From positions 62,001 to 126,000 of the IMG/VR virus record IMGVR_UViG_3300044960_000113: a stretch of DNA of 64,000 nucleotides. One strand, given 5' to 3'. Of this stretch, positions 36,257 through 45,502 are shown piece after piece. Within the stretch, counting starts at the first letter, position 1. Every line of letters starts with the position of its first letter. This DNA comes from a virus. Position numbers and translations under genes: made by a program. The notes below the pieces were generated by a model. That model saw nothing but the letters and a program-made list of their open reading frames with translations. It did not search any database and was not told where the DNA came from.

Positions 36257-38221
36257 CTATGAAGTACTCTTTTTAATACGTTGATACCATTCAACAAGTA
36301 ATTTTATTTGTCTTTTTGTATATCCACGTGTCATCATACGTTTAACAAAATCATCATGTTTCTTTTGGTCTTCAGATGAACTTTTTGGACCAAAACTAAT
36401 AACTGGCATAATATCTTCAGTTGCCGAAAACATCTTTTGCTCAATTACAGTTTTTATTTTTTCAAAACTATTCCATCTTGGGAATTCACCTTTATTATTT
36501 GCTTTATGTCTTAACACAAAATTGACAATTTCATGTCTAAAATCTTTTGGATTTGAAATTTGTGCCGGTTTTTCAATTTTGTTTAATTCATCGTCTAATG
36601 CTTTGCGATCATACATTTCATGTGTTTCTGGGTGTCTAAAATCAGTATCTGATATCCATGCATCTGCATACATAACATATTTTTCAAATATGTTTTGACC
36701 ATAATCAGAATATGATTCTAAAAATGCAACACGTAATTCTTTTTCTAAATATTCTACATATTTTGGTATCAATAAACTTTTTATAAAATCTATATAAGTA
36801 TTTTGTATATCTTTTGGCAAATGTTCTTGTTCAATAGAATTTTCTAACACATAAAATAAATGAACAGGGTTTGCTGCAGTTTCTTCTGGATCCATATCAA
36901 ATGTTTTAGATAAAACCTTAAAAGCAAATCTTGTTGACATACCAGTCATACCTTCATTTACACCTACTTTTTCTTTTGCATCATCTTTGTATTCTTGTAA
37001 AGGTTTTGCTTTTGGATCAGTGTCCTTAATATTTTCACCATCATAAACTCTCATTTTTGACCAAATAGAAGAATTTTCTGGTTCAACAAGTCTAGTAAGA
37101 ACAGAAAATCTTGCTAAAATTTGTAATGTATCTGGTGCACATGGTGCTTTTTCTAATGCAGAATTATGAAGTAATTTTTCATAAATTTTTACTTCTTCAG
37201 TAACACGTAAACAATATGGTACTTTAATTATAAAGACTCTATCTAAAAATGCTTCATTTGTTTTATCATTTCTAAATTTTTGCCATTCTGATTCATTTGA
37301 ATGCGCAAAAATGATACCTTGGAAAGGAAGTCCAGAAATTGCCTCTGTTCCATTATAAGAATGAGATTGAGTTGCTTCTAAAAGTGGATTCAACGTTTTA
37401 ATATCAGCTTTAAACATTTCAGCAAAATTGACAACTCCACGATTACCACGACATAAACCACCAGAATAACTATATGCGTATGGATGATTAGATGGATAAT
37501 CTTCTAATTTTCTAATATCAATTTTTCCAACTAATGCTGAAATATCTTGATTATTTGGATCTCCTGGTTCAATTTTAGAAATACAAATTTGATGATCTTT
37601 GCTTGGATAAATTTTTTCTACTGTGAATTTTGATATATCACCACCGAATTCTTTTAACTTTTCATTTACCCATGGAGATGGACGAGTAATAATTACTCTA
37701 GATGGAATATTATATTCATTTTCTAGAAATTTTTTAGCTTCTTGATTATTAAATAAACTTAAAGGATCATCAAACACAGGCGATAGTTCATCTTCTGCAC
37801 GTAAAACATATACTGGTTGTGTTTCCATTAATTCTTCAATTCTATCAACAAGTGATGATTTACCTCCACCAACAGGTCCTAAGAAATAAAGAATTTGTTT
37901 ACTTTCTTCCAATCCTTGAGCATAATGTTTTAAGAACGATACTAAATTTTCTATGGTTTCTTCCATTCCATAAAAGTCTGAAAATGCAGGATAAATACGG
38001 ATTTTACGATTTAAAAAAATTCTTCCTAATCTTGGATCTTCAGATGTATCTATTATTTTTGGTTCGCCTATTGCTTTTAATAAACGTTCTGCTGGAGATG
38101 AATATACAGATGGATCTGATTTACATAAATTTAAATATTCTTCTAATGATAATATATTATTAGAAAACATATTATCAAATCGTTGTTTTGATATTTTTGT
38201 TAATGAATCAAACAAACTCAT
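36257..38221 (-). CDS. prkA: PrkA/YeaG-type AAA serine protein kinase
   Basis: 654 aa, close to E. coli YeaG (644). Walker A GPVGGGKSS (~109-117), the PrkA core (IYPAFSDFYGMEE, HAYSYSGGLCRGN-like YAYSYSGGLCRGN ~245, GIIFAHSNESEW ~300), and a C-terminal PrkA domain. PrkA proteins have been described both as Ser kinases and as AAA proteases. First gene of the prkA-yeaH-spoVR run, so all three are probably expressed together. Confidence 0.94.
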   Translation of the reverse strand: MSLFDSLTKISKQRFDNMFSNNILSLEEYLNLCKSDPSVYSSPAERLLKAIGEPKIIDTSEDPRLGRIFLNRKIRIYPAFSDFYGMEETIENLVSFLKHYAQGLEESKQILYFLGPVGGGKSSLVDRIEELMETQPVYVLRAEDELSPVFDDPLSLFNNQEAKKFLENEYNIPSRVIITRPSPWVNEKLKEFGGDISKFTVEKIYPSKDHQICISKIEPGDPNNQDISALVGKIDIRKLEDYPSNHPYAYSYSGGLCRGNRGVVNFAEMFKADIKTLNPLLEATQSHSYNGTEAISGLPFQGIIFAHSNESEWQKFRNDKTNEAFLDRVFIIKVPYCLRVTEEVKIYEKLLHNSALEKAPCAPDTLQILARFSVLTRLVEPENSSIWSKMRVYDGENIKDTDPKAKPLQEYKDDAKEKVGVNEGMTGMSTRFAFKVLSKTFDMDPEETAANPVHLFYVLENSIEQEHLPKDIQNTYIDFIKSLLIPKYVEYLEKELRVAFLESYSDYGQNIFEKYVMYADAWISDTDFRHPETHEMYDRKALDDELNKIEKPAQISNPKDFRHEIVNFVLRHKANNKGEFPRWNSFEKIKTVIEQKMFSATEDIMPVISFGPKSSSEDQKKHDDFVKRMMTRGYTKRQIKLLVEWYQRIKKSTS

Positions 38222-38264
38222 ATTATTCCTTTCACGATTATATTAATTCTATTTATTTAATTGT

Positions 38265-38792
38265 TTATCTTTTATAATATAAAAAACTATATGAATATTC
38301 ATTATTTTCATCTTGTGGAAAATTAGTAACTGACATTAAAGTCCATGATTCATCAATTTTTGGAAAATATGAATCACCCTCAATATTACAATGAACTTTT
38401 GTTATAAACATTTCATTAGTAAATGAATGGTTAATAGCTTGTTCATAAACCTTTTGACCGCCAATTATAAAAATTTTAATGTTTGGTTTATTTTTTATAA
38501 TATCGAACCCATAAAATAATGCATCATCATATGATTTCAAAAATAATATTGATTCATTATATTGTTTATTGTATTTGATTATATTAGATGTTAATACAAA
38601 ATTAATTCTATTTGATAATGGTTTTTCATTAAGTGATTCAAATGTTTTTGATCCCATAACAACAATATTGCCAGTTGTCATGTATTTAAAATTTCGTATA
38701 TCTGTCTTTTGGTGCCAGGGAATTTTATTATTTTTACCGATAACACCATTGTCAGAAACAGCGGCAATTATTGCTACGTTATTCTCTATCAT
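38265..38792 (-). CDS. frd: Dihydrofolate reductase
   Basis: 175 aa. DHFR hallmarks: AAVSDNGVIGKNNKIPWH (10-27), the DIRNFK acid (~31), GNIVVMGSKTFESL (~41) and FIIGGQKVYEQA (~113). Regenerates tetrahydrofolate, needed by the dCMP hydroxymethylase and thymidylate synthesis. Phage T4 carries the same function as frd. Overlaps the bactofilin-like gene by 14 bases. Confidence 0.93.
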   Translation of the reverse strand: MIENNVAIIAAVSDNGVIGKNNKIPWHQKTDIRNFKYMTTGNIVVMGSKTFESLNEKPLSNRINFVLTSNIIKYNKQYNESILFLKSYDDALFYGFDIIKNKPNIKIFIIGGQKVYEQAINHSFTNEMFITKVHCNIEGDSYFPKIDESWTLMSVTNFPQDENNEYSYSFLYYKR

Positions 38793-39216
38793 TATATAAA
38801 TATCCTATTATTTTTCCATTTGTTTCAACAGTAAGTGTTTTATAATTAATAGTATGTGCTAATATTTCACCACTATTTTTTATTAATAATGATTGATATG
38901 CATGAACTTTCATGGCTTCTATTTTACCTTCAACAATAATATGATCAGCAGATACTTCTGTTACATTATTTTCGTATATATTAGTATCTACACTTTCTTG
39001 TAAATCATTTGTTTTTTTGGATATTATTCCATCTTTGCCTATATATATTGTAGAATTATTTCCTTTTTCACATCGTATTGATCCAAATACTTGACTGTTA
39101 ATAAAAACACTTTTACCAGCTTCAGCGGTGATATCACCATCAATAATAATTCCATCAATAATGGAATTAAATTGCGTATTTTTTGGTTTAATTTTGTTGA
39201 ACATCTTCAGGTTCAT
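38779..39216 (-). CDS. Bactofilin-like beta-helical protein
   Basis: 145 aa. Short beta-turn repeats (IIDGIIIDGDITAEAGKS, GSIRCEKGN, VEGKIEAMKVHA, GEILAHTI) fit the polymer-forming bactofilin fold. AGGAG sits 6 bases before the ATG at 39216, which overlaps the end of the membrane-protein gene. Bactofilins form membrane-associated filaments in bacteria, and the upstream membrane protein could be its anchor. Confidence 0.65.
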   Translation of the reverse strand: MNLKMFNKIKPKNTQFNSIIDGIIIDGDITAEAGKSVFINSQVFGSIRCEKGNNSTIYIGKDGIISKKTNDLQESVDTNIYENNVTEVSADHIIVEGKIEAMKVHAYQSLLIKNSGEILAHTINYKTLTVETNGKIIGYLYNDRE

Positions 39217-39670
39217 ATATTGCTCCTGGATTTAATATAATAATAGGACTTTGTTTTGGTAATTCATTTATATTATAAATTCCATTTTCATTAGTATGAA
39301 TAACATCTTTAAAAAATAATTTTAAATCTTTAATTTTAATCCATTTTGGAAATTTTGTATTCTTGAATATACATGCTATTTCTTCAGATTTGGAACTGAT
39401 ATCTTTATCATCAAACACAAAAATAAGTAATTTATCATTAACTTGATGTTCGTGTTTTATGTGTTCATTATTTTTTATGATATTTATTTTTAAACGATTA
39501 AATAATATTGCTAAAAAAATACCAAGGAAGAAAAATGAAGAAAATGAGATTATAAAAGATACAACAATAGAATAAACTATCCCGTATCCTGACGATGAAA
39601 AATCAAGTGCTAATAAAAGCCAAACTATTAAAAATAAAATATCTAAAATTAATCCTAAAAACATAGACAT
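39188..39670 (-). CDS. Two-helix inner-membrane protein
   Basis: 160 aa. Two hydrophobic segments at about 4-25 and 32-57 followed by a ~100-residue soluble tail. AGGAG 5 bases upstream of the ATG. Not recognised. Coupled to the bactofilin-like gene by a 29-base overlap. Confidence 0.65.
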   Translation of the reverse strand: MSMFLGLILDILFLIVWLLLALDFSSSGYGIVYSIVVSFIISFSSFFFLGIFLAILFNRLKINIIKNNEHIKHEHQVNDKLLIFVFDDKDISSKSEEIACIFKNTKFPKWIKIKDLKLFFKDVIHTNENGIYNINELPKQSPIIILNPGAIYEPEDVQQN

Positions 39671-39753
39671 AGTAACTCCTTTTATAGAAAGAATATTATC
39701 TCGTATATATTATAAGAAAATGCATTTCGATATAAAAATTATTGTATTTGTAA

Positions 39754-40125
39754 TGCTTTAAATTTATTTAGACGATCAATTTTGGATAATTTTTTCATTT
39801 ATTTCTTTAGATTCTATTCTGTATCATTTTATTAATGCATTATTTGCATTAATTTTATTTTCTTTAAATTCTAATTCAAATAGTTTATTATATTTATATT
39901 ACGTTTAAACGTTTCTAATAAACCTTTTTCATTTTCATCCTTAATATAATAGATATACAAAGCTTGTTGTTGTTTTAATTGTTTTATATTTTCAGCATGT
40001 GCATAATGTTCAACAATTATTATAAATGTTCCAATAATTAAATTAATAAATGTTAAAAATATTCCTATTATTTTTATATATAAATGTTTAACACTTTCTT
40101 CAAAATTATCATCTCTATATTTCAT
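39754..40125 (-). pseudogene. Possible frameshifted membrane/coiled-coil gene
   Basis: The intact reading frame is 39871-40125 (84 aa): one membrane helix (~17-42) and a Gln/Lys-rich periplasmic-like helix, the shape of an inner-membrane spanin. The frame ends at a TAG, but a shifted frame continues with KLFELEFKENKINANNALIK, a plausible continuation of the coiled coil, before more stops. Either a small intact protein or a gene broken by a one- or two-base slip. Confidence 0.4.
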
Positions 40126-40190
40126 AAATCATTTTTCCACATTAAACATATATATATTAATTTTTATAATTATATTTTTGATATAATATT

Positions 40191-40760
40191 TTATTTATTC
40201 TGAACATTTTGTAAAGGTTTAAAATTCTTTGTGTTCATTTTTTCATGTATTTGTTCAAATGATACCGGATAATAATTCCAATTATCTACACCTACATCTA
40301 ATGATAATGAATTTTGATCGTCTTGTAATGTTCCATGACTATGACCATATAAATGATATGAACCAAAATGTGACTTATCCCAAACTCTCATAGCGTAATG
40401 ACATAAAACAATTTGTTGAATATCATTAGATTTTTTAATATTGACATAAACATTTTTTATATCACTTATACTTTCAAATCGACTTTTTAGAAGATTTGAT
40501 TTACGAATAATTTTATCATGATTGCCTAAAATTAAATGAATTTTTCCATTTAATTTTTTAAGAATGTTATACAATTTATCTTCTTGAGTAAATCCAACGT
40601 CACCTAAATGATAAATAGTATCTCGTTTTGTAACAATAGAATTCCAATTATCAATAAGAATTTGATCCATTTCTTGTGTAGATGTAAATGGTCTATTACA
40701 ATATTTAATAATATTAAAATGTGAGAAATGTGTATCTGAAGTAAAAAATATGTTCGTCAT
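40191..40760 (-). CDS. Calcineurin-like metallophosphoesterase
   Basis: 189 aa. All metal-binding motifs are visible: SDTHFSH (8-14), HLGDVGF (~53), LGNHDK (~79), LCHYAM (~121) and GHSHG (~140). Typical of YfcE-like phage phosphoesterases that act on nucleotides or phosphodiesters. Substrate unknown. Confidence 0.88.
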   Translation of the reverse strand: MTNIFFTSDTHFSHFNIIKYCNRPFTSTQEMDQILIDNWNSIVTKRDTIYHLGDVGFTQEDKLYNILKKLNGKIHLILGNHDKIIRKSNLLKSRFESISDIKNVYVNIKKSNDIQQIVLCHYAMRVWDKSHFGSYHLYGHSHGTLQDDQNSLSLDVGVDNWNYYPVSFEQIHEKMNTKNFKPLQNVQNK

Positions 40761-40772
40761 TTTTAAATGAAA

Positions 40773-40800
40773 ATGGTCTGAGATTTAATTAAAACCTCAG
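40773..40800 (-). terminator. Terminator-like hairpin after HNH gene
   Basis: TCTGAG and CTCAGA arms around an AT-rich loop with a nearby ATTTTCATTTAAAA run. Only six strong pairs, so weak. Confidence 0.4.
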
Positions 40801-40813
40801 ATCTAAATACCTC

Positions 40814-41392
40814 TCATTTATTCGCTAACATCCTTGAATGTTTTGGTAAAAATTGTTTTAAAAATTCCATTTGATCTGCTAATATTTTTCTATTTGCTAG
40901 AATCAAATGTTCTGCTCTATTTGGAACGTATGGAACATATAATAATTCCAAATTTGTTTGTTCAAGAGTTTTTGACCCTTTTCTGTGATTGCATGGTTTA
41001 CATGCGGTAACAACGTTAGTCCAAATATCTTTACCACCTAATGATTTTGGAATAATATGATCGCGTGTTAATTTTTCTGTCGGAAACATATTTCCACAGT
41101 ATGCACAAATGTTTTGGTCACGTCTAAATAATGTTTTATTTGAAAGAACAGGTGTTTTAGATAACCATTTTTCAGATTTAGCACGTGTACCTTTCACAGC
41201 AATAATGCTTGATGTTGTAATAGTAGATATTTTGCCAGTAATTCTACTTTTACCACCATAAAAAGTAAATGTAATTTCACCCATTTTCCAGGCAACAAGA
41301 TTCTTTGCTTCATATGTTACAGCATCTTGCCATGTAACCCATTTATTTGGGGTTCCATTAGAATCCAAAGATAAAATTAATGGTGTGCTCAT
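40814..41392 (-). CDS. HNH endonuclease
   Basis: 192 aa. The C-terminal core CAYCGNMFPTEKLTRDHIIP (~98-117), then a CKPCNHRKGS pair, is a standard HNH/zinc motif. AGGA precedes the ATG. May be a free-standing homing nuclease. Divergent from the small fibre gene at 41547. Confidence 0.85.
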   Translation of the reverse strand: MSTPLILSLDSNGTPNKWVTWQDAVTYEAKNLVAWKMGEITFTFYGGKSRITGKISTITTSSIIAVKGTRAKSEKWLSKTPVLSNKTLFRRDQNICAYCGNMFPTEKLTRDHIIPKSLGGKDIWTNVVTACKPCNHRKGSKTLEQTNLELLYVPYVPNRAEHLILANRKILADQMEFLKQFLPKHSRMLANK

Positions 41393-41495
41393 TTATTTTT
41401 TCCTATTTTCTAAATATTAATTTATATATTTATTACTTATCCTAAATAGTTTTATTTGAATATACTATATTATATCATATTTTTAATGAAAAATA

Positions 41496-41503
41496 AATAA
41501 ATA
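41496..41503 (+). promoter_or_regulatory. Late-promoter variant AATAAATA
   Basis: One mismatch to TATAAATA at the same distance (43 bases) from the fibre-module ATG as in the other late promoters. Confidence 0.4.
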
Positions 41504-41546
41504 AACAATAATATATTTTTCATAATTATATAGGAAAAATCTTAAA

Positions 41547-41942
41547 ATGAAAATTTATGGCGGTGAAATAGCAGAAGGTTCAAGTATTTTAAATTTAACA
41601 GTTGCAAATGGAACATCATTTCCATCTAATCCAAATGCTGCAGAATTATTTTATAGAACAGATGAAAATAAACTTTATGTCCATAATGGAACAACATGGG
41701 TTGAATTATCTACAACTGGTGCAGGAACATCATATAAACACATTCAATCTTCGGCAAGTACAACATGGACAATAGAGCATAACCTCAATACTATAGATAT
41801 TTTATTTAATATCTATGTAGATATAGGTGAAAATGTGTATAAGCCAATTATACCTAATGATTTCAGTTTTACTGATAATAATACTATTACATTAACGTTT
41901 TCAATTGCATGTTCAGGATATGCAATTATTAAAAAGATATAA
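41547..41942 (+). CDS. Small fibre-module protein
   Basis: 131 aa. N-terminal half matches the start of the long fibre (EGSSILNLTVANGTSFPSNP, AELFYRTDENKLYVHNGTTW). The C-terminal half (SSASTTWTIEHNLNT) resembles fibre C-terminal domains that read 'WTIxHNL'. Probably a virion decoration or fibre-like protein. Four bases from the next gene. Confidence 0.7.
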   Translation: MKIYGGEIAEGSSILNLTVANGTSFPSNPNAAELFYRTDENKLYVHNGTTWVELSTTGAGTSYKHIQSSASTTWTIEHNLNTIDILFNIYVDIGENVYKPIIPNDFSFTDNNTITLTFSIACSGYAIIKKI

Positions 41943-41944
41943 AA

Positions 41945-42373
41945 ATGATTTTATTAATGGGTGAATGCGGTTCTGGTAAAACCACTTTAGCAAATGAATT
42001 AGTGAAACATATTCAATATTCCTGTGTAATTGATTCGGATGTTATTAGGTCATCAATTTATAATTTTGGATATGATGATGATGGAAGACGAAAAAATATG
42101 AGGTTGTGTCTTCAACTCGGTCGATTATATGAAAATTTAGGAATTACACCAATTGTTGCACTTCAAGCACCTTTTAAAGATATACGAGACGAACTGTTAA
42201 CAAAAAACGATTTTAAAATTTTAGTCATAAATAATAATAATCAGAAAAAAATAGAAAATGAAAAAAGAAATGATTGGATTACACCAGTTAGTAATTGGTC
42301 AGATGCAGATTTAACAGTTTATTTTAATGAAGAAGATTGCATTAGCAAAATTTTATCACGTATTATTTGGTAA
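41945..42373 (+). CDS. Adenylylsulfate-kinase-like small P-loop kinase
   Basis: 142 aa. P-loop GECGSGKTT (7-15), then IDSDVIRSSI (~31-40), GRRKNMRLCLQLGRLYENLG (~49-68) and VALQAP, which follow the CysC (APS kinase) pattern DGDxVR ... RxENxRR ... GVxVxxAxxxP. Shorter than CysC (~200 aa). It may make PAPS or phosphorylate another small molecule. A sulfotransferase gene is at 56.4 kb. Confidence 0.6.
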   Translation: MILLMGECGSGKTTLANELVKHIQYSCVIDSDVIRSSIYNFGYDDDGRRKNMRLCLQLGRLYENLGITPIVALQAPFKDIRDELLTKNDFKILVINNNNQKKIENEKRNDWITPVSNWSDADLTVYFNEEDCISKILSRIIW

Positions 42374-42629
42374 TATCCCACTTAATTTCTGGATAATCTT
42401 TTTCAGTAACCCATTCCTTTTTTAAACCAATTAAATATAAAAATTGGTTAAACATCATCTTGATTTTTGCCGCAATTCCTGTTTGTGTGAAAAAATACCA
42501 ATCAGTTTTAATATTTAACCAAAATAATTCTAATGGAGAATTACCAAGTCGTTCAAGTTCTTCAAAATCATCCAATGTTGGATGAATATCTAAATTGTCA
42601 TTGATGATTTGTTTTTTATCTGTATTCAT
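42363..42629 (-). CDS. Small unknown protein
   Basis: 88 aa from ATG 42629; a TTG 21 bases earlier is also in frame and neither has a strong ribosome site. Trp- and Phe-rich middle (ELFWLNIKTDWYFFTQ). Its own early promoter lies upstream. Overlaps the kinase end by 11 bases tail to tail. Confidence 0.5.
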   Translation of the reverse strand: MNTDKKQIINDNLDIHPTLDDFEELERLGNSPLELFWLNIKTDWYFFTQTGIAAKIKMMFNQFLYLIGLKKEWVTEKDYPEIKWDITK

Positions 42630-42668
42630 AACATATCTGTAACAACTCAATAATCCATAATTATGAAT

Positions 42669-42697
42669 ATTATAACATAAATTCTATAATTTGTAAA
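42669..42697 (-). promoter_or_regulatory. Early-type promoter
   Basis: Minus strand: -35 TTTACA, 17-base spacer ending TATGT, -10 TATAAT, driving the gene at 42363. Confidence 0.7.
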
Positions 42698-42716
42698 CAG
42701 TTATTTTAAATATAAA

Positions 42717-43271
42717 TTAAGCAGTTTTTTGTGCAGTTTCTGCTTTTTTTGCTGCTAATGTTGTTTTAAGCTTATTCATCTGCATTTGCAAATTATAAGA
42801 AATTTTCTTTAATTCATCGACAATTTTTTGTTTTTCCTTTTTAACGTTTTCATCTTTTGATGGTTTTTCAAGAAGTTCTAATTTTTTTAAATTATTAGTA
42901 TATAATGTCTTATATGATGCATGATTTTTAAAGAAATTTTTAAGATGTTTTTCAGCTTTATCAGTATTTGGATTTCCTTTTTCACCTAATGCGCTTAAAA
43001 AAATATAAAATTTACTATCATCACCTAAAACATCATGAGCTGCTCTTTCGTCACTATCAGATAAAGAATTTAATCCCGTAATTATTGATGCTAATTCCTC
43101 TTTATTTAATGGATTTTGGCCACTAAAAGGATTTTTATCATTTTCAACAGCATCATTAATTTTTACAATAATTGGTTGTAAGAATTTACCAATATCTTCA
43201 CATAATTTAATAGATTCAGTTAATGTTCTTATTTCTTTTATTTCTTCTAATTCATTCAATAATGAAAACAT
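42717..43271 (-). CDS. Unknown helical protein
   Basis: 184 aa, not recognised. Mostly helical, with a Lys-rich coiled-coil C-terminus ending AAKKAETAQKTA. Preceded by AAGGA and by three overlapping TATAAATA boxes, so it is a candidate late (virion or scaffold) protein. Confidence 0.55.
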   Translation of the reverse strand: MFSLLNELEEIKEIRTLTESIKLCEDIGKFLQPIIVKINDAVENDKNPFSGQNPLNKEELASIITGLNSLSDSDERAAHDVLGDDSKFYIFLSALGEKGNPNTDKAEKHLKNFFKNHASYKTLYTNNLKKLELLEKPSKDENVKKEKQKIVDELKKISYNLQMQMNKLKTTLAAKKAETAQKTA

Positions 43272-43303
43272 TTTAATCCTTTCTGATTTTAAAATTGTTT
43301 ATA

Positions 43304-43323
43304 TATTTATATTTATATTTATA
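43304..43323 (-). promoter_or_regulatory. Cluster of overlapping TATAAATA late-promoter boxes
   Basis: On the minus strand the octamer occurs three times, at 43304, 43310 and 43316, giving 32-44 bases to the start at 43271. Confidence 0.6.
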
Positions 43324-45460
43324 AAATATGTTTGGTTTTATTATAATTGTCTTTAATGAATTCAACAAGTTCTTCCAAACGAATAGGTCTAGATACAAGG
43401 TAACCCTGATAATTGTGACATCCTATTTCTTTAAGTTTATCTAACTGTTCATATGTTTCTACTCCTTCAGCAGTAACAGAAATATTCATACGACCAGCTA
43501 AATCTTTTACCATAGTTATAATATTTTGTGACTTATCACTTATTAATATATTATCAACAAAAGATTTATCTATTTTCAAAATATCTATTTTAAATTTTGC
43601 TAGATAGTGTAAACTTGAATAACCTGTTCCAAAATCATCTAAAGCTATTTTTATTCCACTATTTTTAATTTTTTCAATATTATTAGATGCTGAATCAATA
43701 TTATTGATAAGCATTGATTCTGTTATTTCTATACATAGTTTTGTTGGGTCAATGTTTTCTTTTATTATTTTATTTTTTAATTTTGTAACAGTTTCTTCAT
43801 TTAAATCCTTTGCAGAAAAATTCATAGAAAAATATAAATTAGATATATCTACTTTATCTTGAATTAATTTTATATCTCTTATACATCTATCTATAACAAA
43901 ATTTGTTAATTTATGAATCATTCCAGCATCTTCAACAATATGAATAAATAAATTCGGTGTTATAATAGCATTATTTCTTCTATCTTCCCATCTTAATAAG
44001 GCCTCTACACCAACAATTTTATTAGTACTTATTGAAATAATAGGTTGATAAAATAAATGAAGTTCATCATACCCTAGAGCACGTCTAATACCATTTTCTA
44101 TCTTAACTCTATATTCAACTCTAGCATCTATTTCTTCTTTATAAAATTGAAAATTATTTCTACCAGATTCTTTAGCATAATACATTGCTGCATCTGCACA
44201 TTCTAATAATTCATTTATATTTGTTGAATCATCTGGATAAACGCTTATTCCTATAGATGCTGATATATTAATTTTTTTAGTTCCACCATTTAATTCTATA
44301 GGATTTTCTAAACTATTTAGAATTTTAATTGCTATACGCTCTACATATTTAATATCACATATATTATGTATTACTATAACAAACTCATCACCACCTAATC
44401 TAATAATAAGATCATTTTCTCTTACTGTTGATTTTAATATTTTAGCTACATTTTTTAATAAAATATCTCCAGTTGAATGACCATATGTATCATTGATTAA
44501 TTTAAATCTATCTAGATCTAAATAAAATAATGCTATTTTTTTATTATTAGATCTAGCTTCAGCAAATAGATCATTTATTTTTACATTTAATAATTCCCTA
44601 TTTCCTAGTCCTGTCAAAACATCATGATGTGCTAAAAAATTTATTTTTTCTTCTTTTATTTTTAATTCTGTTATATCTGAAAATTCACCAATATAACCAA
44701 TTATTTCATTATTATCATCTTTGACTGTTGATATTATAAGATGTTCTGGGTATATTTCACCAGTCTTTTTCTTATTCCATATTTCACCTTTCCACGTACC
44801 AGTATTTAAAATTGAATTCCACATATTTTTATAAAAATCTGGATTATGAATTCCTGATGATAATATATTAGGTTTTTTACCTAAAACTTCATCTATTGAA
44901 TATCCTGTTATATTACTAAACATCTGATTTACAAATGTTATTTTAATATCGTCATCACATATCATTATTCCATGAGAACTATATTTAAGTGCTGCCAATG
45001 CATAATTAATTTGTTTTTCTTGTTTAAATACTTTTTCCGATAAAAGTTTATAATTTGTTATGTTTTTGCCTGTTCCACGGTATCCATTAAAAATACCTAA
45101 ATCATCTATAATTGGAACACCATTTAATTCAAACCAATATGTTCTATTATATTTGTCTTTAAAAGAATATATAAATCCGTGAAACGGTAATCTTTTATTT
45201 ATTTTATCTTTATATTCATTTAACACATTTATATCTTCAAATCCAAAAGATTCTATTTCACATATTTTTTTGCCTAAAAAATCCTCTTTATCAAAACCAG
45301 TAATAAGAAAAAATTTATCAGATAGATAAGTAAAAACAAGATTTTCATCTTGTTCCCAATACCAATCACAAGAAATGTCTAATAATTCTTGATTTTTTAT
45401 ATATAATTTTAGTATTTCATCTTCAACTATTTTTGAAGATGTGCATATTTCTTCTGACAT
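43319..45460 (-). CDS. PAS-PAS-GGDEF-EAL cyclic-di-GMP protein
   Basis: 713 aa, soluble (no membrane segment). Two PAS domains (~25-140 and ~150-270), GGDEF domain with intact R-L-GGDEF at 354-360 and an RxxD inhibitory site at 347-350, then an EAL domain with E486-A-L-RW, NFSAKDL, EITES, DDFGTGYSS and AEGVE, so both synthesis and breakdown of c-di-GMP look chemically possible. A host-derived signalling enzyme is very unusual in a phage. TATAAATA sits 26 bases upstream. Its gene would shift host biofilm/motility state if active. Confidence 0.93.
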   Translation of the reverse strand: MSEEICTSSKIVEDEILKLYIKNQELLDISCDWYWEQDENLVFTYLSDKFFLITGFDKEDFLGKKICEIESFGFEDINVLNEYKDKINKRLPFHGFIYSFKDKYNRTYWFELNGVPIIDDLGIFNGYRGTGKNITNYKLLSEKVFKQEKQINYALAALKYSSHGIMICDDDIKITFVNQMFSNITGYSIDEVLGKKPNILSSGIHNPDFYKNMWNSILNTGTWKGEIWNKKKTGEIYPEHLIISTVKDDNNEIIGYIGEFSDITELKIKEEKINFLAHHDVLTGLGNRELLNVKINDLFAEARSNNKKIALFYLDLDRFKLINDTYGHSTGDILLKNVAKILKSTVRENDLIIRLGGDEFVIVIHNICDIKYVERIAIKILNSLENPIELNGGTKKINISASIGISVYPDDSTNINELLECADAAMYYAKESGRNNFQFYKEEIDARVEYRVKIENGIRRALGYDELHLFYQPIISISTNKIVGVEALLRWEDRRNNAIITPNLFIHIVEDAGMIHKLTNFVIDRCIRDIKLIQDKVDISNLYFSMNFSAKDLNEETVTKLKNKIIKENIDPTKLCIEITESMLINNIDSASNNIEKIKNSGIKIALDDFGTGYSSLHYLAKFKIDILKIDKSFVDNILISDKSQNIITMVKDLAGRMNISVTAEGVETYEQLDKLKEIGCHNYQGYLVSRPIRLEELVEFIKDNYNKTKHIL

Positions 45461-45486
45461 GTTAATATTATGTTGTTATTAATATA

Positions 45487-45494
45487 TATTTATA
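45487..45494 (-). promoter_or_regulatory. TATAAATA box before the c-di-GMP gene
   Basis: Exact octamer on the minus strand 26 bases from the ATG at 45460; closer than at the fibre genes, so less certain. Confidence 0.4.
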
Positions 45495-45502
45495 TAAAAT
45501 AA

